Shown here: positions 1 to 8,915 of the stretch, one piece after another
Position numbering within the stretch: the stretch's first letter is position 1
Layout: each line of letters opens with the position of its first letter
Assembly: GCA_041859205.1 (NCBI GenBank)
Contig: JBHEKU010000124.1
Location: forward strand, 1 to 34,404
Origin: JAFDZO01 sp041859205
GTDB taxonomy: Bacteria > Bacteroidota > Ignavibacteria > Tepidaquicellales > Tepidaquicellaceae
Length of the DNA: 34,404 nucleotides
Direction of reading: 5' to 3'
Position numbers and translations under genes: made by a program
The notes under the pieces: generated by a model
The model's input: only the letters and a program-made list of their open reading frames with translations
Told to the model about the DNA's origin: nothing
Database searches by the model: none

Positions 1-139
1 TATGGTAATTAAAATTTATCAGGCAGCTGTTAAAAAATCGGAAGAGGCTCCTCCTCCTCCTGCTCCCCCTACAAAGGAAGAAGTTCTTCTGACAGAAATA
101 CGGGATTTATTAAAGCAGAGCAAAGACATTGCAAAGTAA
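1..139 (+). CDS. mscL: Large-conductance mechanosensitive channel MscL, C-terminal end only (partial)
   Basis: Only the last 45 codons are in the window (frame from base 2, stop TAA at 137-139). MscL is an inner-membrane channel that opens under high membrane tension to release solutes during osmotic downshock. What is visible is the end of the second membrane helix (VIKIY), a charged stretch, a proline-rich linker (EEAPPPPAPP) and the cytoplasmic helix TKEEVLLTEIRDLLKQ. That last helix is a highly recognisable MscL ending, forming the C-terminal bundle of the pentamer. The channel pore lies outside the window, so integrity of the gene cannot be judged. The 117 bases after it hold no clear terminator. 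Confidence 0.9.
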   Translation, partial: MVIKIYQAAVKKSEEAPPPPAPPTKEEVLLTEIRDLLKQSKDIAK

Positions 140-256
140 ATATATACTAACAGCTATTGTAAAAAAATCGATAACAGATAAGTACTATTTGGTATAAGAA
201 TTGCTCTAATGTAATATTTATGTCGTCATTGACATATTCCAAAAATCAACCCTTTA

Positions 257-3200
257 ATGAAAAAATTCTTTACCCTTTTCCTTCTTATCATATCAGTTAA
301 GTTTGCATTCAGCGGTGGAGCGGGAACTAAGTTCCAGATGTACGTTCCTCCAACAAATGAAAATGTGAACAGACCTGTATGTATGGTAATAACTGCCTTT
401 ACCGATTCCACTTCATTTGTACTTACGGATGATAATTCTGATGGTGATAATGATGATTCCTTTTCAGGAATGTTAATGAGAGGGCAGTCTTACGTTTGTT
501 ATATGAAGGACGGTGCTGTGAACGATGATGCTGGCGGAAAATGGGACGGAGATTATTTTACGGTTACTTCTACAAAGCCTGTGATTGTTTATCAGGCAGT
601 GAACTCTGACTGGGAGCATGATTTTATTCCTTCCGATAACGGTACTATGACGGGCAACACTTTTTTTATATACGTTAACACATCACCATTTTCAAATCGC
701 GATATAAACGTTTTCACATATTTTGATAGTACGAATGTAAGAATAAATGATATTTCAGTTTCCGGTTCAAACAATACCGGACTTACTTCAGTAAACCCGC
801 TCCCGAATAATAATCTTGTTGTAAATAAAAATCTGAACATAAAAGAAGATCTGATATATACTTCTTCTATCGGAATAAATTTATTAAATAACGGAAAGAG
901 TTATATGATAACAACTTCCAAACCTGTAAGTGTTCAGTATGGCGCGTTATCAACAAATGCCCGCGAGGCAGGTGCTTATGTTCCGGGGCTAACAGGCAGC
1001 ACGCTTGATTCTCTTTTCTACTTTAATATTCCATCTGATTATAAAAAAGAGCAGGAACTAAGAGTTGCTTCTTATTCGAACAATGTTACACTTAAAGTTG
1101 ACTGGCTAAACAGTGGAGGTAACTGGGTACAGCTTCAAAGTTTTAATTTAAATCAGTATTCAGTTGGAAATTTTCTGGATAATGGAAATCAGACTGAACG
1201 GAAATTTCGGGCATATACAAGCGGCGGTAAGGTCTCAATCTTTGAAGGCAATTATCTTCAGAGCTCATCGGGGGCAACAAGCTCAGATATTTATACTTAT
1301 GCAGCATCTGACAGAGGTAATAACGCCGGAAAGAACTTAGTTGTGTATCTGCCGCAGCCGAGCAATATCAGTAATTGTGTAATACCCGGAACAGTAAATA
1401 AATATACTACACTGGCGGCTGACGGATTATTCTCACATCTTTTTATATATGCAAACTATGACGCTTCTGCGGTGAGAATTCGTGATAATAACTTAGCGGG
1501 AATTATCGATACTACAGTAAATTTATCTGCAGGTAAGTTTTATGATTTCAGGGTAAAAAAAACGAAATATAATCAGCTTAGTAATAACGGAAGTACAATT
1601 CCATATCTTAGAGTTACTTCAACTCAGCCAATAAATGTAGCAGCATGCAACTGGTCAACTGACTGGATGTGTTTCGCTAATGATGCAATTGCCGATAACG
1701 TTAATGTAATAAATAACACTTCCAAAACGGATGTAACAACAACAGATACCTGTTCATATTTTGCTTATTTAACGAACAGGTCAGGTGTATCGCTTACAGC
1801 AGCATCAGTTATAGTTACTATCCCGGATGGTCTGGTATACCAGTCATCAACGTTTACAAATAAAGCAGGCGTTAACTTAGGAGCGGGCACTTATACAGCC
1901 GGCACTACACAAAGCACAATAAAATGGAGCGGATTTTCTTTTACTCCCGCTGATACTTTAAGAATAAAAATTACCGGCAAAGGCGAATTAAATTATTACA
2001 CAGGTAATCCTATACCGAATAATACATCAGTTTCTATTTCAACAATTTTAAAAGGTAATGCTTTAACTGATACTTTATCCGCACAGAATTCATCATCTGT
2101 TGTTTTAAAAAATTCAAATCCCAATACTCAGATAAACAACTATGTTCTTGCATTCGAAGATATAAAAAACAGCGCATGGAATGACTGGGACGTGAATGAT
2201 TTTGTTGCAAGCATGAAGCAGACGATTGTCTCCGACCTGAATTTAAATATCACAAAGATTACCTATGAATACGAAGCGCTTGCAAGAGGCTCTTCATTCG
2301 ATCATATATTCAAACATAAAATAAATCTTACAGGCAGCACAACAACTTCGCTTACGGTTTATGATACATTGGGAAATATAATTCCTGCTTCGAGTTTTTC
2401 AAGTCAGGGAAATAGCGGTGCTTTTACAACAACAATTTTTCCTTCAAGTAAGGCTGCGTTACCGCCGGCAGGAGGATTGTTCAGCACGAATACAAGTCCG
2501 CTGCAGGCAGGTGTCAAAAAAGGTTATAAGGCTAAGTTAGAAATCACTGTTAATAATACAAACAATCCTTTAAGCGGATTTACAAATGGAAAATCAGACC
2601 CGTATATAATTACATCAGTCGGTGGAGAAATTCACGTCGCATCTATTGCCGGCCCGTCAGGCAATACACAAAATCTTGATAATGCATCATTAGTAGGGCA
2701 GCCGCTCTACGGATATTATTTAGACTTAGGTTATCAGAATCCGAATAATTTTAAATGGCCTTTAGAAGGTCCTGCTTATCCGATATGGGTGGCATATCCG
2801 AGATTTACTTCTTATATAACATCAAGCAGGACGGCAAATACTGACTGGTATAATTTCCCGGATACAACAAAGGTCTGGAAGAAAAGAGTTGTAACGACCG
2901 ATGAAATAAATTATACACAGCAGGCAAATGACAGATATGAACTGATAAATAAAGGCACAGGCAAAAGAATTTTTGAAGACTCAATAGCTAAGTTTTTTGC
3001 ATCGCCCAAATATTCTGATTTAGACGGTGACGGAATACAGGAAGTTATAATAGGTGCAATGGATAAGAGAATGTATGCATTCAGAAGCAACGGTGAAATT
3101 ATGCCGGGCTTTCCATTCCCTACGGACGGTTTAATTCGCTCAACAGTGGCAATTGACTCTGTGAACGGAAAGAAAGTAATTGTATTCGGCTCAGATGATG

Positions 3201-4498
3201 GAAATTTATTTGTTATTGATAACGCAGGGAATTTACTAAAGGGTTTTCCGTTCTATACAGGAGCGCCGATAAAATCATCTCCGGTGATAGCGGATATTTA
3301 TAACGACGGCAATAAAGAGATAATAATTTTTTCAGGCAACGGCAAATTATTTGTGCTTGGTTTTGACGGACAGGTAAAAAGCGGTTTCCCTGTGAAAGTT
3401 CAGAAGATAGAAGATTCGTATGGCAACTTAGTAATACTGCCTTCACCTGCCATAGGAGATATAGATAATGACGGCTCTAAAGAAATTGTACTCGGGACTG
3501 CAGACAGCACTTTGAACGTCGTAAGAGCAGACGGAAGCATTCAGCAGGGCTTCCCGGTAAAATTGGACAATGTTGTTTATTCTTCTCCGTTAATTTCTAA
3601 ATTAAACGGAAATAATTATAATATAGTAGCTGCATCAAGCGGGGGATATTTATATTTATTAAAGCCTGACGGCTCAGTAATTACTCAGCGTCAGCTTGCT
3701 CAGGGATTTATATCATCTCCGGTGATTGCCGATATGGACAGAGATTCAACTAAGGAAATTTTGATTGCAGGAACAGACGGAAACATATTGTCAATAAATC
3801 CGAACACTGCACTGGATGTGAACTGGAATATGCAGACGATAACGGAAATAAACTCAAGTCCCGTAGTTGCAGATGTTGACGGAGACGGATTTACAGAAGT
3901 TGTTTACTGCGGAATGAACGGAACTGTTTTTGTTATTAACAAAGACGGTGTGATGGACCTGTATACAACAAATTTATTCGGACTCTTCAACGGATGGATT
4001 ATTTCATCACCTGCCATAGGTGATTTAGACGGCAATGGAAAACTTGATATTACTATTGCATCATTTGATGAGACTATAAAAACTTATGAGCTGCCGAATT
4101 CTGATGCAAGCTCAGTAATTCAATGGCAGTTCTTCGGAAAGGATTTAGCCAATACAAGATTTGACGGAGTAAATAATAATGTAAACCCTGCGGGAAATCA
4201 GTTAGGACAGATTTTCAACTATCCTAATCCTGTAAAGGAATCAACAACGTTAATAAGAGCTGAGCTCCCAATCGAAACGCAGGAGATAAAGCTGCAGATA
4301 TATGATTTGGGCGGGCAGCTGGTAAAGTCAGTATCATTTAAAGAATTTTCACGCAACGGGTTTTTCTTCGACTACAGATGGGATTTGAAAAACGAGAGGG
4401 GAGTTGATATAGCCAACGGAGCATACATTTATATCATAAAAGCAAAGGTGAACGGTAACGAATATACAAAAAGCCAAAAGATGGGAGTTGTAAGATGA
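257..4498 (+). CDS. Giant secreted multidomain protein with T9SS type A sorting tail
   Basis: Predicted secreted surface protein of 1413 residues. A signal peptide covers about residues 1-19 (MKKFFTLFLLIISVKFAFS). Residues about 20-480 resemble the IgGFc-binding-protein N-terminal region, with repeated 'TSTKPV'-type strands. Residues about 495-600 look like a DUF11-type beta sandwich. Residues about 628-900 match the LruC/DUF4842 domain (FEDIKNSAWNDWDVNDFV). From about 915 to 1260 there are six FG-GAP/VCBS-like repeats with DxDxDG-type calcium loops, such as DLDGDGIQEV and DVDGDGFTEV, suggesting a beta-propeller. The last ~90 residues (IFNYPNPV ... GVDIANGAYIYIIKAK ... KMGVV) are a T9SS type A sorting domain. 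The stop overlaps the next gene's start (ATGA). Function is probably adhesion or surface-layer related, by inference from the domains. Confidence 0.88.
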   Translation: MKKFFTLFLLIISVKFAFSGGAGTKFQMYVPPTNENVNRPVCMVITAFTDSTSFVLTDDNSDGDNDDSFSGMLMRGQSYVCYMKDGAVNDDAGGKWDGDYFTVTSTKPVIVYQAVNSDWEHDFIPSDNGTMTGNTFFIYVNTSPFSNRDINVFTYFDSTNVRINDISVSGSNNTGLTSVNPLPNNNLVVNKNLNIKEDLIYTSSIGINLLNNGKSYMITTSKPVSVQYGALSTNAREAGAYVPGLTGSTLDSLFYFNIPSDYKKEQELRVASYSNNVTLKVDWLNSGGNWVQLQSFNLNQYSVGNFLDNGNQTERKFRAYTSGGKVSIFEGNYLQSSSGATSSDIYTYAASDRGNNAGKNLVVYLPQPSNISNCVIPGTVNKYTTLAADGLFSHLFIYANYDASAVRIRDNNLAGIIDTTVNLSAGKFYDFRVKKTKYNQLSNNGSTIPYLRVTSTQPINVAACNWSTDWMCFANDAIADNVNVINNTSKTDVTTTDTCSYFAYLTNRSGVSLTAASVIVTIPDGLVYQSSTFTNKAGVNLGAGTYTAGTTQSTIKWSGFSFTPADTLRIKITGKGELNYYTGNPIPNNTSVSISTILKGNALTDTLSAQNSSSVVLKNSNPNTQINNYVLAFEDIKNSAWNDWDVNDFVASMKQTIVSDLNLNITKITYEYEALARGSSFDHIFKHKINLTGSTTTSLTVYDTLGNIIPASSFSSQGNSGAFTTTIFPSSKAALPPAGGLFSTNTSPLQAGVKKGYKAKLEITVNNTNNPLSGFTNGKSDPYIITSVGGEIHVASIAGPSGNTQNLDNASLVGQPLYGYYLDLGYQNPNNFKWPLEGPAYPIWVAYPRFTSYITSSRTANTDWYNFPDTTKVWKKRVVTTDEINYTQQANDRYELINKGTGKRIFEDSIAKFFASPKYSDLDGDGIQEVIIGAMDKRMYAFRSNGEIMPGFPFPTDGLIRSTVAIDSVNGKKVIVFGSDDGNLFVIDNAGNLLKGFPFYTGAPIKSSPVIADIYNDGNKEIIIFSGNGKLFVLGFDGQVKSGFPVKVQKIEDSYGNLVILPSPAIGDIDNDGSKEIVLGTADSTLNVVRADGSIQQGFPVKLDNVVYSSPLISKLNGNNYNIVAASSGGYLYLLKPDGSVITQRQLAQGFISSPVIADMDRDSTKEILIAGTDGNILSINPNTALDVNWNMQTITEINSSPVVADVDGDGFTEVVYCGMNGTVFVINKDGVMDLYTTNLFGLFNGWIISSPAIGDLDGNGKLDITIASFDETIKTYELPNSDASSVIQWQFFGKDLANTRFDGVNNNVNPAGNQLGQIFNYPNPVKESTTLIRAELPIETQEIKLQIYDLGGQLVKSVSFKEFSRNGFFFDYRWDLKNERGVDIANGAYIYIIKAKVNGNEYTKSQKMGVVR

Positions 4499-5385
4499 GA
4501 AAGATTATATTAGCAATATTTATGTTGTTCGTTACAACAGCTTATTCACAAAGCGGCGAAGGCGGTGAACCCGGAGCATTTATGAAGAACGGCTTTGGAG
4601 CAAGACCAAACGCTCTCGGAAATTCATACACAGCAATATCAAATGACGCTTCGGCAATATTTTATAATCCGGCAGGACTTTCATCGGTAAATAAGCTTCA
4701 AGTCATGGGAATGTATTCAAACTTATTCGGAAGTGTTGAAGGTTTGAATTATGGTAATATCGGAGTATCAAAAGGATTTGAGTTCGGCACTATGGGGCTG
4801 GGAATAATTTATTCATCAGTATCAGATATTCCGTATGTTGAAAACGTTTCAGGACCATCGGGAGAAACTTTCTCAGATAATGAAATGGCTGTGATTTTAT
4901 CGTACTCCAGAATAGTAACGGATAATTTACAGATAGGAATAAACGGTAAATTTATAAGGCATACAATTGCAGGATATGAGGCATCGGGAATTGGTTTCGA
5001 TGTTGCTTTGCTTACGACTTTTAATGAGAAATTTAAAATGGGATTAATGATTCAGGATGCAATAGGCGCTAATATAAAATTAAACGGAAGAGAAGATACA
5101 TACATCAGCAAATTTAAATTTGGAATTGCTTACAATCCGATATCAGTACTCACAATTTCCCCTGAAATAATGGTAACGGGGAATAAGAAAGCGCAGCTTT
5201 CCATAGGGAGTGAGTATGATGTTTACAAAAATATGATTAAATTGAGAGGCGGTTATAACACCGTTCAGGAAGCACCTTCATTCGGTGTAGGAATAAAATA
5301 TTCACAGATAAATATTGATTATAGTTACAGCAGGAACGGCGACCTTGGCAATGTAAGCAAGTTCGGTTTTATTTTAGAATTTTAA
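4495..5385 (+). CDS. PorV/PorQ-family outer-membrane beta-barrel protein
   Basis: Protein of 296 residues with a signal peptide ending near residue 19 (AYSQ). The mature N-terminus carries the family signature GARPNALGNSYTAISNDASA followed by IFYNPAGL, typical of the PorV/PorQ/UPF0164 group of FadL-like barrels. Alternating amphipathic strands run to a C-terminal phenylalanine (FILEF), as expected for an outer-membrane barrel. PorV in Porphyromonas is the T9SS shuttle that carries cargo from the translocon to the sortase. The gene overlaps the upstream T9SS cargo gene by 4 bases, so the two are probably translationally coupled. It may be a dedicated partner of that cargo rather than the general PorV. 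A plain structural porin remains possible. Confidence 0.85.
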   Translation: MRKIILAIFMLFVTTAYSQSGEGGEPGAFMKNGFGARPNALGNSYTAISNDASAIFYNPAGLSSVNKLQVMGMYSNLFGSVEGLNYGNIGVSKGFEFGTMGLGIIYSSVSDIPYVENVSGPSGETFSDNEMAVILSYSRIVTDNLQIGINGKFIRHTIAGYEASGIGFDVALLTTFNEKFKMGLMIQDAIGANIKLNGREDTYISKFKFGIAYNPISVLTISPEIMVTGNKKAQLSIGSEYDVYKNMIKLRGGYNTVQEAPSFGVGIKYSQINIDYSYSRNGDLGNVSKFGFILEF

Positions 5386-5425
5386 TTTAAGTACTACTAA
5401 TAAGTAAGAAATACATAAAAGTTTA

Positions 5426-6985
5426 ATGAAGAAAAACAGACAAATTTTAGTAATTGATGATGATGCAGTAACACGCAAGCTCATTTGCCATAATCTTGAA
5501 AAAGAAGGGTACACTGTGTACGATGCAAATTCCTCAAATGAAGGACTGGCGCAGATTAAAAAGCATAACATTGACCTGGTATTCTGCGATGTAATGATGG
5601 ACGATATAGACGGTTTTGAATTTTGTAAAATGGTAAGACAGGATGAAAAGTATCAGGCATTGCCCTTCGTGTTCATTACCGCAAGAACTTCCAATGAAGA
5701 TAAAATAAAAGCGCTGAATCTCGGCGCCGATGATTTTATTTCCAAACCGGTTAATATTCAGGATCTGCTTCTTAAGACAAGTTCTATATTAAAGAGAGTT
5801 GAAATATACAGAGTATACGGAATAAGGAAAAAATTCGAAGAGACATTTTCAGAAAAGCCATTCCAGATTTTACTTGTAGATGATGACCCGATAATTTTAA
5901 AAATATTAAGTGTTACGTTCATGGGCGCAGGATATGATTGTCTGATTGCAAATAATGCTCAGGAAGGATTTGCGCTGGCAAGAATCCATAATCCTGATTT
6001 AATTTTATCCGATTACATGATGCCTGATGTCGACGGTTTCACTTTCAGGAAAATGCTTCTGGAAGATAACAGGCTGAGCCAGATACCTTTTATTTTTTTA
6101 ACAGCCAATGACCAGGATAATGTTGTAATGGAAAGCTTTGATATGGATATAAAAGATTTTATAAGCAAGACAACAAATCCGAGACTTGTTGCTGCAAAGG
6201 TCGGAAACGTGTTAAAGACAATTAGAAAAGAGCGCCAGAATACTCTACTTGAGCTGCAGGAAGCTGCTGACTCAATCAGTATGGAAGTTGTGCCTAAGAA
6301 TATGCCTACACTTGAAGGATTTGAAATAGAGCACTGGCACGTGCCTTTTAAAGGAATGCCGGGCGGTGATTTTATAGATTACATAGAGCTTGACGAAAAT
6401 AATCTGGTTGTGATACTCGGCGACGTTATGGGGAAGAAATGGGGAGCATGGTTCTTTACATTCTCATTCATAGGATATTTACGAAGCGCTATAAGAGTTG
6501 TACTAAAAGAGCAGAAAGTATTTTCTGCTAAAGAAGTTCTGAAAAAAGTGAACGAATCAATTTATGATGATGCGAAGATATCGGAAATTTTTACAACGGT
6601 TTCGCTTGTAATCGTAAATAAAAAAACAAAAGAAGTACAATACTCAGGCGCAGGTGATTTAGGTTTATTATATTATGATGAAGAAAGCAAACATGTTAAG
6701 CCTTATCAATCAGAGGGAATGCTTCTCGGCGCAAGACAGAACGGCGACTACGATACCATTACAATGAGTTTAAAACATCACGATTCAATGTTTGTATTAA
6801 CAGACGGCATTATTGAATCAAGAAACAGGCAGGGCGAGCAATACGGAATGGAAAGGCTTGTACAGACCATTGAAGAATCTGCCGATATGCCGAATCAATT
6901 TGAATACGTAAAAGAAAAATTTCTTGATTTCACCGGCGGAGTATTCGATGATGATGTGAGTATGATTGCAATTAAATGCGATTAA
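5426..6985 (+). CDS. Two-receiver response regulator with SpoIIE/RsbU-type PP2C phosphatase
   Basis: Cytoplasmic protein of 519 residues. The first receiver domain (about 5-125) keeps the acidic pocket D11-D13, phospho-acceptor D55, T85 and K107. The second (about 146-265) has D152-D154 and acceptor D196, also intact. A short helical linker (about 266-290) leads to a PP2C/SpoIIE phosphatase domain (about 295-519). That domain has the metal-binding motifs PGGDFIDY, GDVMGK, LTDGIIESRN and DDDVSMIAI, so it should be active. In partner-switching systems such phosphatases dephosphorylate an STAS protein, and an STAS gene lies 1.5 kb downstream. HsbR of Pseudomonas is a known receiver-PP2C example. 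Two intact receivers suggest integration of two phosphorylation inputs; no histidine kinase is in the window. Confidence 0.93.
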   Translation: MKKNRQILVIDDDAVTRKLICHNLEKEGYTVYDANSSNEGLAQIKKHNIDLVFCDVMMDDIDGFEFCKMVRQDEKYQALPFVFITARTSNEDKIKALNLGADDFISKPVNIQDLLLKTSSILKRVEIYRVYGIRKKFEETFSEKPFQILLVDDDPIILKILSVTFMGAGYDCLIANNAQEGFALARIHNPDLILSDYMMPDVDGFTFRKMLLEDNRLSQIPFIFLTANDQDNVVMESFDMDIKDFISKTTNPRLVAAKVGNVLKTIRKERQNTLLELQEAADSISMEVVPKNMPTLEGFEIEHWHVPFKGMPGGDFIDYIELDENNLVVILGDVMGKKWGAWFFTFSFIGYLRSAIRVVLKEQKVFSAKEVLKKVNESIYDDAKISEIFTTVSLVIVNKKTKEVQYSGAGDLGLLYYDEESKHVKPYQSEGMLLGARQNGDYDTITMSLKHHDSMFVLTDGIIESRNRQGEQYGMERLVQTIEESADMPNQFEYVKEKFLDFTGGVFDDDVSMIAIKCD

Positions 6986-7018
6986 ATTTTCATATTTCCT
7001 AACTCTATCTCTACATAA

Positions 7019-8461
7019 TTGTCTCTAACAGCGGAAATATTTTTCTGGCTTTTTCTCTTCATAATTTTTTATTCTTACGCGGGCTACGGAATATTAATAA
7101 TTGTGATATCGAAAATTCCTTTTTTGTTGAAATTAATTCCTAAGCCGTATAATTATATCCATTCGGAAAGAGTAGTCCCTGAAGATGAACCGTATTATCC
7201 CACCATAACATTCGTAATATCAGCATCGGGCGAACCTCAAAGAATCATCAGAGAAAAAATTGAGAATACTGAAGCTTTAATTTATCCAAGAGAGAAGCTT
7301 GAAGTAGTTTTTGCAATAGCATACGATACAGCAAATAAAGTAGATGAAACGATTGATGAATTTTATAAAAATTTTTTACTTGACCCTGCTTTAAAGAATA
7401 CAACTTCTAAAGATGAAGAAATATATCTGAAGTTCAGAAAATATGATAATACTAAAAATATCAGACAGGAAAAAATCCTGAGTGAAATAGAACAGCATCT
7501 TGAAGGCGATACTTTTACTTCCGACGATATTTCACTTGAAGGAAAAAAGAATATTGATGCTCATCTGAGTAAACTTGAAGAAGAAGACGAACTGAATATA
7601 AAAATTACAAAAGACATTGAACGCAAGGGAAAGATATCACAGGTAAACAGAACAGTGGAAAAAGCAAAAGGGGAGATTTTGGTTTTCTCAGATGCAAATT
7701 CATACTTCAATAAAGAGGCTTTAATGAATCTTGCAAAACATTTTGCCGATAAACAGGTAGGATGTGTAGCTGGTGAAAAAAGAGTAAAGAAAAGCGACAG
7801 CTCAACCAGCGGCGAAGGTGAAGGTCTGTACTGGAAATATGAATCACTTCTGAAAAAAATTGATTCAAAGTTATGGACATGCGTAGGAGCAGCCGGAGAA
7901 ATTTTTGCAATAAGGAAAGAGCTATGGGGAGACGGAGTTGCGCAAAATACTCTCATCGAAGATTTTGTAGTATCAATGAAAGTTGCGGAGAAAGGTTACA
8001 GAGTTATTTACGAACCTGAAGCTTATGCTGAAGAAGAGCCAACAATTGACATGAAAGAAGAATACATACGACGTAGAAGAATTGCAGCAGGCGGCTTTCA
8101 GGCAATAGTAATTTTGAAATCACTTTTTAATATTTTTAAATACAGGATTCTTTCATTTCAATATATTTCTCATCGTGTGCTGAGATGGGCAGTAGTACCG
8201 TTTATCATTCCTTTGGCATTGATTTTGAACATATACTTATTAAAAACAGGCAATTTTTACTTATATTTTCTCACTTTATTAGTACAGGTAAGTTTTTATA
8301 TATTTGCATTACTCGGCTACATACTTGAAACGCAGAAAAAGAAGGTGAAAATCTTTAATATACCGTACGTGTTGTTTGTTATGAATTACTCGGCTTATGT
8401 GGGATTAAAACGTTATTTAACCGGAGAGCAGAAAGTAATCTGGGAAAGAGCTAAAAGATAA
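7019..8461 (+). CDS. Membrane-bound family 2 glycosyltransferase with a long charged insertion
   Basis: Protein of 480 residues, TTG start right after an in-frame TAA at 7016-7018. No in-frame ATG occurs until deep in the gene, so TTG is the likely initiator. A membrane helix lies at about 7-30 and a membrane block at about 385-450. Between them is a GT2 catalytic domain: AYDTANK near residue 102 in place of the usual first aspartate loop, KGKISQVN near 203, a DxN-type metal motif SDANSYF near 224, ED at 314-315 and an RRRR cluster near 351 where processive enzymes have QxxRW. About 85-90 extra charged, helix-prone residues separate the first aspartate loop from KGKISQVN. It sits inside the partner-switching gene set, and probably adds sugars to a polysaccharide. 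Substrate unknown. Confidence 0.82.
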   Translation: MSLTAEIFFWLFLFIIFYSYAGYGILIIVISKIPFLLKLIPKPYNYIHSERVVPEDEPYYPTITFVISASGEPQRIIREKIENTEALIYPREKLEVVFAIAYDTANKVDETIDEFYKNFLLDPALKNTTSKDEEIYLKFRKYDNTKNIRQEKILSEIEQHLEGDTFTSDDISLEGKKNIDAHLSKLEEEDELNIKITKDIERKGKISQVNRTVEKAKGEILVFSDANSYFNKEALMNLAKHFADKQVGCVAGEKRVKKSDSSTSGEGEGLYWKYESLLKKIDSKLWTCVGAAGEIFAIRKELWGDGVAQNTLIEDFVVSMKVAEKGYRVIYEPEAYAEEEPTIDMKEEYIRRRRIAAGGFQAIVILKSLFNIFKYRILSFQYISHRVLRWAVVPFIIPLALILNIYLLKTGNFYLYFLTLLVQVSFYIFALLGYILETQKKKVKIFNIPYVLFVMNYSAYVGLKRYLTGEQKVIWERAKR

Positions 8462-8490
8462 ATTTCAAAATAAAAATAATAATTAACCTT

Positions 8491-8497
8491 AAAGGAG
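8491..8497 (+). promoter_or_regulatory. Strong ribosome binding site for the STAS gene
   Basis: AAAGGAG lies 7 bases before the ATG at 8505. This is unusual here, as most starts in the window have no Shine-Dalgarno match. Almost the same leader (CTTAAAGGAGATA followed by AAAATG) precedes the UDP-glucose dehydrogenase gene at 15281, suggesting that both products are made at a high level. Confidence 0.8.
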
Positions 8498-8504
8498 ATA
8501 CAAA

Positions 8505-8843
8505 ATGAATTACGAAGCAATAGATCAAAACGGAGTAACATTTCTTGTTATTAAGCTTCGCAGGGCAACGGCAGATGCAGCAAAAGATTTCAAAGAATAT
8601 CTTTTCGGCTTAATCGAAAAAGACGGGAAGAAAAAAATTATCATCGATTTAACAGATGTTGAATTCGTTGACAGTTCATTCCTTGGTGCAATAGTATCCG
8701 GATTGAAAAAAGTAACAGCTGTAAAAGGCGATATTAAAATTGTCGGATTACAAGCTCCGGTCAGAGCAATGTTCGAGCTTACACGTCTGTATAAAGTGTT
8801 CGAAATTTTTGATGCAAGGGAAGATGCTGTCAGCAGCTTCTAA
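8505..8843 (+). CDS. STAS-domain anti-anti-sigma factor (SpoIIAA/RsbV-like)
   Basis: Single STAS domain of 112 residues, the usual length for the family. The motif DVEFVDSSFLGAIVSGLKK holds the conserved serine pair after the aspartate, where an RsbW-type kinase phosphorylates and a PP2C phosphatase dephosphorylates. In its dephosphorylated form such a protein binds the kinase/anti-sigma factor and frees that factor's target. Both expected partners are here: the REC-REC-PP2C phosphatase upstream and an RsbW-like protein starting some 70 bases downstream. It has a strong AAAGGAG ribosome site. No sigma factor gene lies nearby, so the final target may be something else, as with SypA in Vibrio fischeri polysaccharide control (known for that system, inferred here). 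Confidence 0.93.
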   Translation: MNYEAIDQNGVTFLVIKLRRATADAAKDFKEYLFGLIEKDGKKKIIIDLTDVEFVDSSFLGAIVSGLKKVTAVKGDIKIVGLQAPVRAMFELTRLYKVFEIFDAREDAVSSF

Positions 8844-8872
8844 GATATTTCAAAGAGATAATAATTAAATTC

Positions 8873-8879
8873 AGGAGGT
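8873..8879 (+). promoter_or_regulatory. Shine-Dalgarno site without a canonical start at the right distance
   Basis: AGGAGGT is the best anti-SD match in the window. In the frame of the following RsbW-like gene, codons 4-10 bases downstream are ATC (8883), ATA (8886) and ACC (8889); none is a normal start. The first usable start is TTG at 8916, about 36 bases away, and the first ATG is at 8958. The site therefore points to an ATA or ATC start, or to a mutated or misread ATG. Confidence 0.5.
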
Positions 8880-8915
8880 TTAATCATAACCTCAATTATT
8901 CTTCCCCTGGAATAT

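Noticed and set aside
229..258. TTGACA at 229-234 as a -35 box for the giant T9SS gene
   Set aside because: The matching -10 position would overlap the start codon, and the element is part of a short TATGTC/GACATA inverted repeat; no usable promoter.
7561..7956. 131-codon reverse-strand open frame
   Set aside because: Fully inside the GT2 gene, serine/phenylalanine-rich shadow of its Glu/Lys-rich stretch, no domain.
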